Numbered from the stretch's first letter, positions 25,507-37,000 are shown. The stretch: DNA of 59,020 bases from Oleispira sp964022115 (GCA_964022115.1 CAXIBC010000007.1:1-59020), one strand, 5' to 3'. The notes: generated by a model from the sequence alone, not told the origin. Made by a program: numbers and translations.

Positions 25507-28214
25507 GAATTCTTGGACGAGGCTTAATATTACTACTTCTCTTATTGCTAACTTGGTTAGCTTATTGCGCTTGGTTGAATATTTTCCATACCGAGCACCT
25601 CAATCTTGCTACTCCTTATCCTAATGCGATCGCTGCTCGTAACGATGTCTATTTGCTATCGCTTTCACAACCTAGTGAGAAATTATTGCTTGCTAATGCT
25701 CAGACAAAGGCCACGACAAGAGCAGATTCGAGCGCAGTATTAAGCTTCCAGCTCGATCAAAGAATTGAACGCTTGCAGATTGCTTCTATTCCTATGTTTC
25801 CAATTCCTGAAGAGGATCCAGATGCCTTCAGCCAAGAAAACATTGACTTGATGCGACAAAAACAAAAGACCCCAAAATATGCCATTGAATATAGATTATT
25901 AGATGATAAAAATAAGATCCTCAGCCAAGAAAGCTATTGGTTTAATGCCATTCCAAGCTCTTGGACAACTCTAGAAGATAATAGCCTCATTCCCGAACTG
26001 TATTTATCAGATTCAGACTATTACGCAGGTAAGCGGCAAAGTATCTTTTTACGCATGAGTAACTGGCCGACAGCTGCAAAACTAGAACTGCGCATGCATA
26101 ATCAACCGCAAGAAATCGTTGGATCATCGATATATGTACGCCAGCACTTTAACCGGACGAAAGAAGAAGCTACGGTATTATGGCGCAAATTAAGTGATGA
26201 AAAGCGTACCAGTCAAACTCAAAACGTTCATATGTACCCACATTATATCTGGGAAAATAGCGAGATTAATTCTTTGTTATCCAATTATTGGCTGCAACTT
26301 GGTCCAGTCGGTATTGTTGGCAAGGATTTCATCACCTTAGGCTTATATCGTATCAAAAACGATAAGCCAGATGAAATAGCAGCAGACTCCTCATCCATAC
26401 AACCCAGCTCTCAACTGCAGGTGAATAAAAATAAACACCTAACATTTCCGATCCATATTGCCGGCGAAGTTCAGTTTACTTTTCGGCCATTACACCCCAG
26501 TGGAGCAGGAAAAATATTGACCATTATTTTGCACCCAGTAGACGCCTCTGCGCCTATTATTATGCAAAAAGTTATCCAGCAAACGACTGCTACTTGGCAA
26601 GGATTTGTGCCTCAGGGTCTACTTGAACTCAAGGCAGAGCCAATTCTTGATATTGAAATTGAAACGATGCCGGATGAATTAAGTGAAAACCATAAACATC
26701 ACCTGACCCGTAACTTTATAGTGGATGCGAATACACCATTAACTTACCCCATTGAGCATTGGCGAGATCAAGGGACGCCGATAAAAATTGAATTACGCGC
26801 TATCTTAAATCAGCCAGGGCTTATTACAAAAAAAGACACGCGTGTCGAGGCTAGTTGGCGACAGCTTGATGAGCAAGTTTTTAACCCTAGCGAACAACAG
26901 GTAAAGGCAAAGCATGCATTGCCTCTCGATTATCAAGTTTCTCGCTATGAACACCTAGCAAGTGCCAAGGATGCTGAACCAGACGCTGCCGCGGAGAATA
27001 ATATTTCTGAAAGTAGTGCGTCTTATTTCTTAGCACCAAAGTCGATAAATCACCTTACCATAACGTCTACAAGCCCAGTAATAATAAAGGTTTCAAGTCG
27101 TCCCCTTGAGCTACCTTTATTGCGTAAAGTGCCCTCTCATAACCGCGGTTGGTTTGATGATGAGTCTTATCTACCCGCCTGGTATACTCTTCGACCATTG
27201 CAATACAATACTCTCATCAACCAAGGCAATAGCATTAAACTGCGAACCCAGCATCGCCCTCTTGTTGATCGTTATGCAGATTTAATTGAAGAGCTTGTGG
27301 GCGAAAAGATTGTTCCTAACCAAGCACAAGCAAACCATAACCAAATACTTATTCCGGAGAGCCAGGAAGAAAAAATCATCAATAGCTCACCGACTCGTCG
27401 CTACCTAGGCCTTAGTTCATCGATTATCAATTCTAGCAAGCTAACCAATAAAGGTAGCAATCAAGGTAGCAGTGAAGCTGAAAGACTGTATTTTTCAAAT
27501 ACCCGCCACAGCCGCTCACTCTCCCCCTCTTTAGTTTATAAAGGTGACCATTTGGCACCCCGTAAAGTAGAGTTCATACTGGATAATAAACCCATTCATT
27601 CCCAGTGGATCAACGGCCACTTAGGGAAAATTACTCTGCCTAAAATCACCAAGGGTTTACGAACATTAAAAATCAATAGTAATTACACTAATAATAGTAA
27701 AAGTGAACATTGGTACGTGAACCAAGTCGACTACGTAAAGGGGGCTAACTACCTGCTTTTAAAAGAAGGGTATTCCTTTAACCCAAAAACACCTCTCACA
27801 TATAATATTGAGAAAACAAGCTCTGAAACCTTGCTGAATTTTACTTTTTACCAAGAGCGATTAAACCATTCCCCTGTCGAAACATTGATAGAGGTTAAAT
27901 TGCTTAAAACAGCCAAACAACAAGCTGTAGATACGACTAGAGTCAGCACAAGCATGACCATACCCATTAGACATTGGCACCTTGAATCAAAGCAGGACTT
28001 TGACAAGCAAGGATTTATTCTAAATAGAGGTAATAGAAAAACAGATGGTGGTAGCCACTTCGTTTATAGCTTGGCAGATGACCTTCCTATGGGTGAGTAC
28101 AAGATACAGGTCAGCTTAAAAGAAGGCTCAGGGGGGTATTTAAACGTTTCTCGCTTAGTCCCTAAGCCGGGGGTCGATATAGACTACTTCAAGGAGTCAA
28201 TCCATGCTTATTAA
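25503..28214 (+). CDS. membrane-anchored envelope protein of unknown function in the polymer operon
   Basis: 903 residues from ATG 25503 (AGGAG upstream; ATGA overlap with the previous stop). A TTG at 25479 is rejected because it has no ribosome-binding site and adds a basic non-homologous-looking leader. One membrane helix (about 6-24, a leucine run) is followed by a long extracytoplasmic region rich in short beta-strand patterns, N, Q and S. I see no enzyme motif. Several segments of the form hydrophobic-alternating with conserved W and Y suggest stacked beta-sandwich domains. By position between the membrane synthase and the outer-membrane component, a periplasmic bridging or polymer-guiding role is plausible, but this is inference. 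Its end overlaps the next gene by 11 bases. Confidence 0.8.
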   Translation: MRILGRGLILLLLLLLTWLAYCAWLNIFHTEHLNLATPYPNAIAARNDVYLLSLSQPSEKLLLANAQTKATTRADSSAVLSFQLDQRIERLQIASIPMFPIPEEDPDAFSQENIDLMRQKQKTPKYAIEYRLLDDKNKILSQESYWFNAIPSSWTTLEDNSLIPELYLSDSDYYAGKRQSIFLRMSNWPTAAKLELRMHNQPQEIVGSSIYVRQHFNRTKEEATVLWRKLSDEKRTSQTQNVHMYPHYIWENSEINSLLSNYWLQLGPVGIVGKDFITLGLYRIKNDKPDEIAADSSSIQPSSQLQVNKNKHLTFPIHIAGEVQFTFRPLHPSGAGKILTIILHPVDASAPIIMQKVIQQTTATWQGFVPQGLLELKAEPILDIEIETMPDELSENHKHHLTRNFIVDANTPLTYPIEHWRDQGTPIKIELRAILNQPGLITKKDTRVEASWRQLDEQVFNPSEQQVKAKHALPLDYQVSRYEHLASAKDAEPDAAAENNISESSASYFLAPKSINHLTITSTSPVIIKVSSRPLELPLLRKVPSHNRGWFDDESYLPAWYTLRPLQYNTLINQGNSIKLRTQHRPLVDRYADLIEELVGEKIVPNQAQANHNQILIPESQEEKIINSSPTRRYLGLSSSIINSSKLTNKGSNQGSSEAERLYFSNTRHSRSLSPSLVYKGDHLAPRKVEFILDNKPIHSQWINGHLGKITLPKITKGLRTLKINSNYTNNSKSEHWYVNQVDYVKGANYLLLKEGYSFNPKTPLTYNIEKTSSETLLNFTFYQERLNHSPVETLIEVKLLKTAKQQAVDTTRVSTSMTIPIRHWHLESKQDFDKQGFILNRGNRKTDGGSHFVYSLADDLPMGEYKIQVSLKEGSGGYLNVSRLVPKPGVDIDYFKESIHAY

Positions 28215-29229
28215 ACGCTTAATGGTGTGTCGTTTACGATTAATAATTGGCTTTTTTTTAACCTTTCTAATGATGGGGGGGATTATGCAGTCTCATGCCA
28301 GCGATGCTCTTTGCGCTAAGGACCATGGAGTAAAACAGCACACGTTAAAATCCCTTAGAAAGCTTTTACGCTCTCAAAGAAATGTACCCTTTAAAATACC
28401 TACAGCTATGCGTTACCAGCACGCTAAACATCTTTTTAAGCAATTATTTGAAATGCCAATGAACATACACGGGGCTGAGCAAATTGATTCGCTAAAAAGT
28501 GCTCCTACTGGCTCAATAATCGATGAGCTAGCAAAAAAAGCAGGGTTATGTGGGCAATGGCTTCAGGTATCACATTTAAAACAAGAATATCGAGTCTTAC
28601 TTTTTATGGAGAATCCCGCTACAGCAGAAGGCCAAGGTGCTTATTTATTTGCCTTTAATAGGCCTCTTGGTTTCGTCATTCAGGCTCCTCATCAATATTT
28701 TGATTATTCAACTGGGCACATAGCGCTACAGCTTTTCTTTGAGAACAACCTGCGTGCACTCTCCATCAATACGGTTCATAGAAAGCAAACATCCCAATCC
28801 GATATGGCCCATTACGCTGATAACTTATTTTCTGCCTTTACTGAAGCTATGGCAGAAACAACTTCTGAGGATTCAGCGGCAAAACAAACAGGGCCGTATT
28901 TAGTACAACTTCATGGTTTTAGTAATCAGCACAGAAAAAAAGAGGCCGGAAAAAAAGCCCACATTATTCTCAGCAATGGTTCACGTTCCCCATCAATCTT
29001 ATTACAAAAAAGCCAAAATACTCTAAATACTACCTCTCCCTTCAAGACTTACCTTTATGGTGTAGATACTGATGAGCTAGGTGGTACTAAAAATAGTAGC
29101 TTGGCCCTACTATCTCGATTTAATTTACCGCAGCAGTTTATCCATATCGAATTGTCTGCAAATACGCGTATAAAGCTCAAGACCTCTCGCCGCAAACGGG
29201 AACAACTCTGGAGTAGTTTGCAACCATGA
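28204..29229 (+). CDS. secreted poly-gamma-glutamate-hydrolase-like protein
   Basis: 341 residues with an N-terminal signal or anchor (about 13-33, possible cleavage near SHA-SDA). Ribosome-binding site AAGGAG 7 bases before the ATG. The core carries, in order, APHQYFDYSTGHIAL (H163, D167), NTVHRK (H192), SDMAH (H203), VQLHGF (H237) and HIELSANTR (E316). From memory, phage PghP-type poly-gamma-glutamate hydrolases (an M14-like zinc peptidase fold) have the same series: a PH-x-E-type motif, a TxHxDEP segment, HGY, and an E-[IL]-S-x-x-x-R motif. I therefore propose a zinc-dependent hydrolase that trims or releases the polymer. The same domain occurs twice, without these residues, in the large membrane protein at 22270. 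It overlaps both neighbours. Confidence 0.75.
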   Translation: MLIKRLMVCRLRLIIGFFLTFLMMGGIMQSHASDALCAKDHGVKQHTLKSLRKLLRSQRNVPFKIPTAMRYQHAKHLFKQLFEMPMNIHGAEQIDSLKSAPTGSIIDELAKKAGLCGQWLQVSHLKQEYRVLLFMENPATAEGQGAYLFAFNRPLGFVIQAPHQYFDYSTGHIALQLFFENNLRALSINTVHRKQTSQSDMAHYADNLFSAFTEAMAETTSEDSAAKQTGPYLVQLHGFSNQHRKKEAGKKAHIILSNGSRSPSILLQKSQNTLNTTSPFKTYLYGVDTDELGGTKNSSLALLSRFNLPQQFIHIELSANTRIKLKTSRRKREQLWSSLQP

Positions 29230-32200
29230 AGCTCTCTATCAATACCATAAACAGTTTACCCATTAATCGAGGCTCTGTGATATCCAAGCTAGTTATAGCT
29301 TCGTTAGTATGCCTGTTTGCGCTATTAACCAGCCTACCTAGTTACGCCATTAACACGCACAGTGCACTGCATTGGGATGACATTCCCCAGTGGGAGCATC
29401 ACCAAGGTTCCGTCTCTAAAACTCGGATCAAGCATTCCGATTGGAATGCCATACGGCTCGCGCCGGGAGCCAAGGTAATTTATCGTATCCCGAGTAGCGT
29501 CTTCAGCCGTATTTTTAGTGACCATAATGATATTTCTAATCAACTGAGCTTTTACCGTGGGGATGGCAATGGACTATTCATTGATTTTGGGAGCTTTGAA
29601 AAAATAGACAAGAACTTGCTCTTGATGCCTGAAGCTAATGACTGGCAACTGTTAATTCATAATACCAGTGACGATCCAAGCACCTTGTCGGTAATGACGA
29701 GCAGAAGCCGTGGAGAAAAACCTTTTCCACCAGCACGAACCTTAATGACTCCTATAGATAATCAGATGGAATGGTTAGAGACACCTCACCTGAGTCAGAG
29801 AGATTCTTTCGCTTATATTAAGGCTGGCCAGCATGTACACGATTCTAATCAAAACATGAAAGTCAGCTACACAGTTGAAGGCCCAGCTTTCATTGAAGTC
29901 GAAAGTGTATTACTGCAAGCCGCCCAAGGTGAAACCCAACCAAGCTATCTAATAACCAGTGAGTTGGATGGTGAATTCTGGCAGCAATGGCAGCACCAAG
30001 CCGCTCTTTATCCTTTTAGTCGATACAGTAAGATGCACCTTAATAGTGACAATATGGATACTGAACTTAGACGCAGCACTTATAGTGAAAAGCATTACCT
30101 TCAAATTCCAAAAGGTGAGCATACTCTAAGCTTTAGCGCACTGCGCGCCCTAGCCTTACGAGTATTTGATCATCAATCTTGGGGATTTACGAGTAATGAG
30201 GATTTATTATTTCCTCAACTTAAGCAATACCAGCAACAGCAACTCGATTACCAGCAAGCATTAAATAATTTAACCACAGCTCTGATTTCAAACCCAAGCG
30301 CCAGCCATAACCTGCTGAGTCATTGGAAAGATACTCAATACCCTCTTATTGCCTCAAAAGAAAGAGCATTAAAACGCTCACTATTTTATCGTCCTTTAGC
30401 CGCGAGTACTTCTAGGCCCCCTCTTCGAACTTTTAATCTAAGTCCAGCTATTGCCAGATACAGCTCGCTACAGGGTCACCCAGATATTTTGGAGAAGGAT
30501 TCAGCTGAGCCCCTAACTACAGATACCCATTTAGATACGGATACTTATGCAGAATTAAGCAAAAGATCACAACTGTCCTTTTCAATTCCTAAGCTATCAA
30601 GCCCAACACGATTAAGAATTCGCATGGCTGGATTAGCCGATCAGCCAGCAAGGTTTTCTATAACCGACCAGCAAGGAAACCACCATACTGTTTACTACTA
30701 CCCCAAATTTGCCTCTAAATTATTAGAAACAGCTAAAATGACCTTGAGCAATAATGAAACCTGGGTAGCCGAGGCAATTATCCCATTACATAAAAATGCA
30801 AAAAAGATAACTGTAAAAGCATTAACCGACTCCAGCAGCAAACTACAGCTCGCTTACCAAACGTATAAAAAGCCCAGTATATCGGAGTCAGAAAACCTAC
30901 AAGCATTAAAACATTTCATCGCCAAAGAGGGTTCGTTTGACTCAAACAATAGAGCGACTCTCATAACCTTCCTACAGGGCCATCATCAGTATAAGCTCGA
31001 GAGCAATCGAAAAATCAGTCAAAAAATCTTAGCCGACAATCAACTGCTCGCGTTAACCCTTACCGATATCGTTCATAGAATTAAAATAAGGGCCGAACAA
31101 TTTGAACGAATATTGCCTACTAGCAATACCCAGTTATCAGTAATTCCCGAGCCTAAAAACTGGCAACCTAGGGTGCAGAGATTAATACAACAACAGGCAT
31201 GGGCTAGCGCAATTAGTATTGTTTCACCGCTTACCCTACATGAGAATATAAGTATTCGGACTAAGGCTGCTAAACTTCAAACCAGTATATTACGAGAGGC
31301 TGGGGATTTTTATATCTATGAAAAATGGTTACTCAAATTATTAGCATCCAATAACCATTCGAATTTACATCATTTTGCTGAAAATACGCTCATTGAATAT
31401 TATACCGCTCAACAGCGAATGAGTTCGCTAGAGAAATTATCAGCCTATCAATTTCGCCAATCAGGCAATCCTGATTATCTAGAAAAAATGGCAGACAGTT
31501 TAAGCAATCAGTCAAACTTGCTATTGAAAAATAAACTTAACTTAATCCATCAGCTGCTGGCTGCTCATGCAAAAGAGACTAAAAGCCATAACGCGAATGA
31601 AAAACAAGATAGCAAGCTAACCAGTAATTTATGGCACAGGGTGAAAGCAGAGTCCTTCACCGCTAGGTCATCTAGATTGCTGCATGGCCATACAATGGAT
31701 AACTACAGTTATCGACATATTGCTAGCGCTGCTGAGCCTTTAGAATTTTCGATTGAAGGCCCCACCACCTTAGCAATTACTCATAGATCACTGCTTGCAG
31801 GTGATATGGAACAAAGTCAAGATGACTGGTTAATTCTAAAAGATAATCAGCAAACTCATTATATCCCAACCTTCCAATCAGGTCGCTCTAGGGATGTCTC
31901 TATCGTCGGTTCGGATAGCAATATCAGTGGCGTACAGCGTATTGAAATTCACCTTGGCGCTGGCCAGCATAAAATATCAATCCGGCCTAAAAATAACCCT
32001 GCGATAATCGGTTTATCTCAGCTGGCGAATATTGCTGTTAATCATCAAGATCAAAATAATACACTACTGCCCATCAGCCTTACTAAAGCTGACATAGTTG
32101 CTGACACTGTTGCTGATATTAGTTTAGATACGCATAACCAGAAAAGGGATCACCTCAGCCCAGAGAAGCACCTACTGCGTTTAATATGGGAAATTGAGCA

Positions 32201-34079
32201 TAATGAATTATTTAATAAAAAAGAAAGCACTCTTTTACCTCTCATTGCAAAAGGCAATTTTATAATAGAACAGCAAGCTGAAACGCCTTTGCTTAATCGC
32301 TTAAATAAACGACTAAACCAATATATTGAATGGCAACTCGAGCAGCAATTAGTCGATAGTGCTGGCAGACGAATCATTAAATTTAAAACAGCGCCAATCT
32401 CAAATCCAAAGACTAAAATACGCCACATAGTAAACGGAGAAAAAGACGATAAGCATCATCGTTTATCACCACAAGGGGATCTAAACTTCACCTTTGATCT
32501 TAATACTGCGACTGACCTGAAACTGCAGTTTAAACAGCTAGTATCCCTGAATACTTACTCAAAACCTGCGGTTATTGAGGTAGGGTTAAATGACCAGCGC
32601 TTTAAAACAGTTGGGTTAGAGCCTAATAATACTTTCTACAATATAAAAATGAGCCTAAAACCAGGCATTCATCAAGTTCGTATTGCCTTAGTCGATGCTA
32701 AATCAGATCAACAGGTAGTCTTTAAAGCTCAGCGTAAATCGGCTAATAGTCAATGGAGGGTTATTGACATGCCGATTAAACAGGCATATTCCGTCGGTTT
32801 AAAAAATAACCCGATAAAAGTATTTGCCGCAGCGTCTCAATGGTTACGCTTTGATGACTACATAGAAGGTCAGGTTCATCGCAGCCACCACTATCAAAAA
32901 GAAAATGGCGTAATAACTCTTTCCCCGAAAGCGGGCCAAACAGAACGCTTAGTTCGTATTTATAAACTTCGTTTAAAATCTAAGTTAATCGATTTACCCT
33001 CAAGCTCGGAGCCTAGAAAGCCATCGGCCCCAATACCTTACCAATATCCCCCAGCTGTTAAACGCTGGTCGCTACAAGATAACCTAGAGCTGGGGGAAGA
33101 AAATGAAGGGACTTGGGGAGGCTATGTTAAATATACTAACCGCGCCTCAATTGATGATGAAGGTCAAAATGGTATAGCAGCGTCAATGAACGCCTTGCAA
33201 TTAGGCCATATTTATCAAAAAAGGCTATTTGATGATAATTACTGGTCCAGCCCTTCTGGCAATTGGACAAATAATGCGTATTGGAAGAGCGATGCCTTTG
33301 TTCGCCAGACCCAAGATAGTGGTGATACCCTAGGTACGGATCAACGCTTTCTGGTTGCGGATCCACAATCAGATTGGCAACTTAGCTTAAAAGCTAAAAT
33401 ACAATACTTCCAAGCAGCTAATGATATTAGTGAAGATGTTCTAAATCTATATAGCGAAGCTCAATATCAACATGATTGGCAATTTAATCGTCAACAAACC
33501 TTGGATGCATCGTTAACCGGATTTGCTTATTACTTAGATAATACATCGCCTAACGCAAGCCGCTACATCGACCCACTTGTCTATAGTGATTATAAACGTG
33601 ACCATACTTATGGTTTGCGATTAGCCGGCAACTGGCGATATAAGTTATGGCAAGATAGTCGTTTTAACCTTGGTACTCAATTGATCAGCAATGAATCCAT
33701 TTTCTCCCTTGACCAGTTGTCATTAAAAGCCGGTTATCAACAGTATTTTAAAGGCCTAACCGCAGGTTTATCACTACGTCGCGTACAACGTTTTAGCGAC
33801 TATGATCGTCAAAAAAGTAGCCATAATAATGAAGTAAAAGGCAGCCTACGTTTCCATCACTGGAATAGCAAAGGCAATGAATGGTATTTTTCTCTCAATG
33901 TGCTTCGTGACATCAGCATAAATGAAAATACCTTAGCATTGACGTTTGGTTTTAATCATAGTGATGGCCGAGGGGCACGAGACTACTTACCAACCCAGTT
34001 GCCCATGCGTGACCTCTACCAGCAACAAGGTACGCAGCAAATAAAATTTAATACCCTATCGGATGGGTCCAGCTTATGA
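29226..34079 (+). CDS. large secreted protein with C-terminal outer-membrane beta-barrel
   Basis: 1617 residues. Signal peptide 1-41 (cleavage near SYA-IN). The N-terminal two thirds are periplasmic: several beta-rich modules with a recurring hydrophobic pattern (KGEHTLSFSALRALALRV, GAGQHKISIRP, KPGIHQVRIALV) and a helical, TPR-like stretch (about 650-800). From about residue 1280 to the end the sequence changes to alternating aromatic strands (for example TYGLRLAGNWRYKLW, WYFSLNVLRDISI, LALTFGFNHSD), typical of an outer-membrane barrel, though it does not end in the usual terminal Phe. The layout recalls TPR-barrel exporters such as PgaA and AlgE/AlgK, so it may carry the polymer across the outer membrane. 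It starts on an ATGA overlap. Confidence 0.8.
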   Translation: MKLSINTINSLPINRGSVISKLVIASLVCLFALLTSLPSYAINTHSALHWDDIPQWEHHQGSVSKTRIKHSDWNAIRLAPGAKVIYRIPSSVFSRIFSDHNDISNQLSFYRGDGNGLFIDFGSFEKIDKNLLLMPEANDWQLLIHNTSDDPSTLSVMTSRSRGEKPFPPARTLMTPIDNQMEWLETPHLSQRDSFAYIKAGQHVHDSNQNMKVSYTVEGPAFIEVESVLLQAAQGETQPSYLITSELDGEFWQQWQHQAALYPFSRYSKMHLNSDNMDTELRRSTYSEKHYLQIPKGEHTLSFSALRALALRVFDHQSWGFTSNEDLLFPQLKQYQQQQLDYQQALNNLTTALISNPSASHNLLSHWKDTQYPLIASKERALKRSLFYRPLAASTSRPPLRTFNLSPAIARYSSLQGHPDILEKDSAEPLTTDTHLDTDTYAELSKRSQLSFSIPKLSSPTRLRIRMAGLADQPARFSITDQQGNHHTVYYYPKFASKLLETAKMTLSNNETWVAEAIIPLHKNAKKITVKALTDSSSKLQLAYQTYKKPSISESENLQALKHFIAKEGSFDSNNRATLITFLQGHHQYKLESNRKISQKILADNQLLALTLTDIVHRIKIRAEQFERILPTSNTQLSVIPEPKNWQPRVQRLIQQQAWASAISIVSPLTLHENISIRTKAAKLQTSILREAGDFYIYEKWLLKLLASNNHSNLHHFAENTLIEYYTAQQRMSSLEKLSAYQFRQSGNPDYLEKMADSLSNQSNLLLKNKLNLIHQLLAAHAKETKSHNANEKQDSKLTSNLWHRVKAESFTARSSRLLHGHTMDNYSYRHIASAAEPLEFSIEGPTTLAITHRSLLAGDMEQSQDDWLILKDNQQTHYIPTFQSGRSRDVSIVGSDSNISGVQRIEIHLGAGQHKISIRPKNNPAIIGLSQLANIAVNHQDQNNTLLPISLTKADIVADTVADISLDTHNQKRDHLSPEKHLLRLIWEIEHNELFNKKESTLLPLIAKGNFIIEQQAETPLLNRLNKRLNQYIEWQLEQQLVDSAGRRIIKFKTAPISNPKTKIRHIVNGEKDDKHHRLSPQGDLNFTFDLNTATDLKLQFKQLVSLNTYSKPAVIEVGLNDQRFKTVGLEPNNTFYNIKMSLKPGIHQVRIALVDAKSDQQVVFKAQRKSANSQWRVIDMPIKQAYSVGLKNNPIKVFAAASQWLRFDDYIEGQVHRSHHYQKENGVITLSPKAGQTERLVRIYKLRLKSKLIDLPSSSEPRKPSAPIPYQYPPAVKRWSLQDNLELGEENEGTWGGYVKYTNRASIDDEGQNGIAASMNALQLGHIYQKRLFDDNYWSSPSGNWTNNAYWKSDAFVRQTQDSGDTLGTDQRFLVADPQSDWQLSLKAKIQYFQAANDISEDVLNLYSEAQYQHDWQFNRQQTLDASLTGFAYYLDNTSPNASRYIDPLVYSDYKRDHTYGLRLAGNWRYKLWQDSRFNLGTQLISNESIFSLDQLSLKAGYQQYFKGLTAGLSLRRVQRFSDYDRQKSSHNNEVKGSLRFHHWNSKGNEWYFSLNVLRDISINENTLALTFGFNHSDGRGARDYLPTQLPMRDLYQQQGTQQIKFNTLSDGSSL

Positions 34080-37000
34080 CGCAGCCAATAAATATAAAAC
34101 AATTAACTAAAGAGCTTAACAGCACGCTTAGTCTAGGTTTAAGTGAGCTTAACCAGCAACTTGAAGGTAAAAATATAGAGCGCTGCAACAGTGACTTACG
34201 GCTATTTATTCAAGCTCAAGGTCGTCCAGATAGTGAACGCCTTCCTGTCATAGTCGATTTTTTGATCACCGAATTAAAGAAACACTTAGTCACTCTGAAT
34301 CAACAACATCAATACTACCAAGATTTTCTAAAAAATATCCGTAATGCAGCGATAGAACTCGAAGTTAAAAAGTATATCCTACAATTTTCTAGACAGCTTG
34401 GCGCATCGGATAAGCAGATCAAGGGCGATAAAAAAGCGTTTAACCGTCATTTTGGTAGTGATGCGATAGCCGAACGCTATACACGATTAAACAAAGATAA
34501 CGAACATTACATTATTTTTATACTCGACCGGTTAGCACATATCACCGTTTCTTTGGTTTCTCAATTAACCCCTGAGGAGATAAAACGATATTGGCAGCAA
34601 ATTCAAGTCGAACCACTATTAGTTTCTATGCTGACGAACTTTCAAGAAGATCGGCTTAAGCATGCAACATTTAAGTGTCTAAGTTTTATAACTCGACATT
34701 TAAAAGGTAATCATGCGAACTATTTAACCAGTGCGACGATTCAGCTTGTATATCGCTATGCCCAAGACTCTCGACAGCCTATTTGGACGCAAGTCGAAGC
34801 AACGGCGCTTATTGCTGTTATTGCACCTCAGAGCTTATTATCGATTGCACAAACACATTTCGAAAATCCTGACATCGGCGATCTCATTTTTTTTCGCCGT
34901 CAATTGATTACTATCCTTGCCGAACATGGGCGGGAATATCCCCCATTATTAAAAATCATTCCACTCGCCGCAAAAGACCCTAGTGATTTCGTACGCCAGG
35001 GAGTAGCCAATGCACTTGCGAGCTTACCTCCTAAATTAATATTGCAATTACTGCCTTTGCTCAGTAACGATCATACAGAGCAGGTACGGGCAAGTTTAGT
35101 TTTACAGTTGCCGACATTAGCGACTCAAGCCCCTCTAGTAAAAACTTGCAATCAACTTATGTTAGATTTTCTAACGCTAGCACAGCCCTCTTTTGTATTA
35201 AGAACGGCGCTCACATCCTGTCACGAATATTTTCGAATTATCAGTAAGCACTCAGATTGCAAGCTAACAAAAGAATATCTTTCTTCACAGCCCATTTATC
35301 AGCAATTGATTCAAGCGATATCACAATTGCATACTCAGCATGTTGAAACAAAGGTGAGACGCTGGGCCGCCAATGCCCGCGAGCAGCTGTGGGCAACGGT
35401 TTATAAACTCAGCTATGAAAGTGAATTTAATGCGATTCAAAATGAATGGCACACGCTGGCTCTGAATGACCTACCGTTAGGAAAAACACGTCGGCTGCCT
35501 AAATCCATCAGAATGCATTTAGATTCAGACATGCAAGCGCGTTTGTTGGCTATTCAAGCTCAAGATGGCTTTGGCTTTGATATTAGTTCAAATAAAGTCA
35601 TCAGAGACCACAAGGTAAAGTTCAGACTTTGGCGCTTTCTTCATGAACTACGCAATAGCGCCACTGACAAACGTCAAAATTATTCCCACATGACGGGCCG
35701 CGTATATTATGGTGAACGCCATATTCCCTCGAGTATTGTATCTGAGCGCAGCGCAACTAAGGTCCCTGGTGAACCCTTATTTCAAGACGGTGAAGAAGGC
35801 TGGCGCCCTTATCTGCCCTTAGTTGACCAAGTTATTTCAGCCCTCGATCAAAACTGGCCGACTAAAGCGATCAAGATCATCACCAGTGAAGGCATTACTT
35901 GGCTAACACCACCTAGTTCGTTATGGCAGCGTTTAAAAGCCCGGACAATTCTAGTATGGAACTTCAAAACCTATGCACATCTACGAAACTGGTCTGAGGG
36001 AGATGCTGAAGCCCCTGATGCCTATTTAAAATCCCTTGTTTCTTTGGGCTTTAACATCCAACTGACCCCACACACAGATTATAATCAAAAAGCCTTTACG
36101 CTAGACCAGCAGGTACAGCGCTTTTTCCCTGTTGTGTTACCACCATGGTTTCTTGATAGTTGGCGCCAATTTGAAAATTATTTCTTTTCTGTTTATCAAA
36201 ACAGCCTCAATCATTTGTTGGTATTTTGCAGTGGTTTAGCGGTAATATTTTTTGGCAATCACCTACAAGAAAACTGGAAACTGCGTAAAGCTCGCGCCAA
36301 AATTCCTTTAGTGATTGGTGGCTGGGGCACTCGTGGCAAGTCAGGGACTGAACGTCTAAAAGCGGCCTTATTTAATGCCATGGGGTATCACGTTGTATCT
36401 AAAACGTCAGGATGTGAAGCCATGTTTCTACACGGCACGGCCTTACAACCTTTGCACGAGATGTTTTTATTTCGCCCCTACGATAAAGCAACCATTTGGG
36501 AACAAGCCCAAGTCGTATCCTTGTCTGAAAAATTAGGTGCTGATGTATTTTTATGGGAGTGCATGGGACTAACACCTCGCTATATCGACATTTTGCAGCA
36601 GCAATGGATGCGAGATGACATATCCACCATTACTAATTGCTACCCAGACCATGAGGACCTACAAGGCCCTGCGGGCGTCGATATCCCTAAAGTGATGCAA
36701 AAATTTGTACCGCAAAAAAGCGTATTAATCAGCAGTGAAGAAAATATGCAGCCCTTTCTGGATGAAGCGGCACGAGAAAAAGAAACTGAACACCATAGGG
36801 TTGATTGGCTGGATGCTGGCTTACTCACTAACGACGTATTGTCTCGATTCCCTTATGAAGAACACCCTTATAATATTGCTCTTGTAGTAAAAATGGGTGC
36901 GCTACTAAATTTACCTGCAGAATACTGTTTAAAAGAAATGGCAGATCGGGTTGTGCCTGATCTTGGGGTTCTTAAGATTTATCCAGAAGCTCTGATTAAC

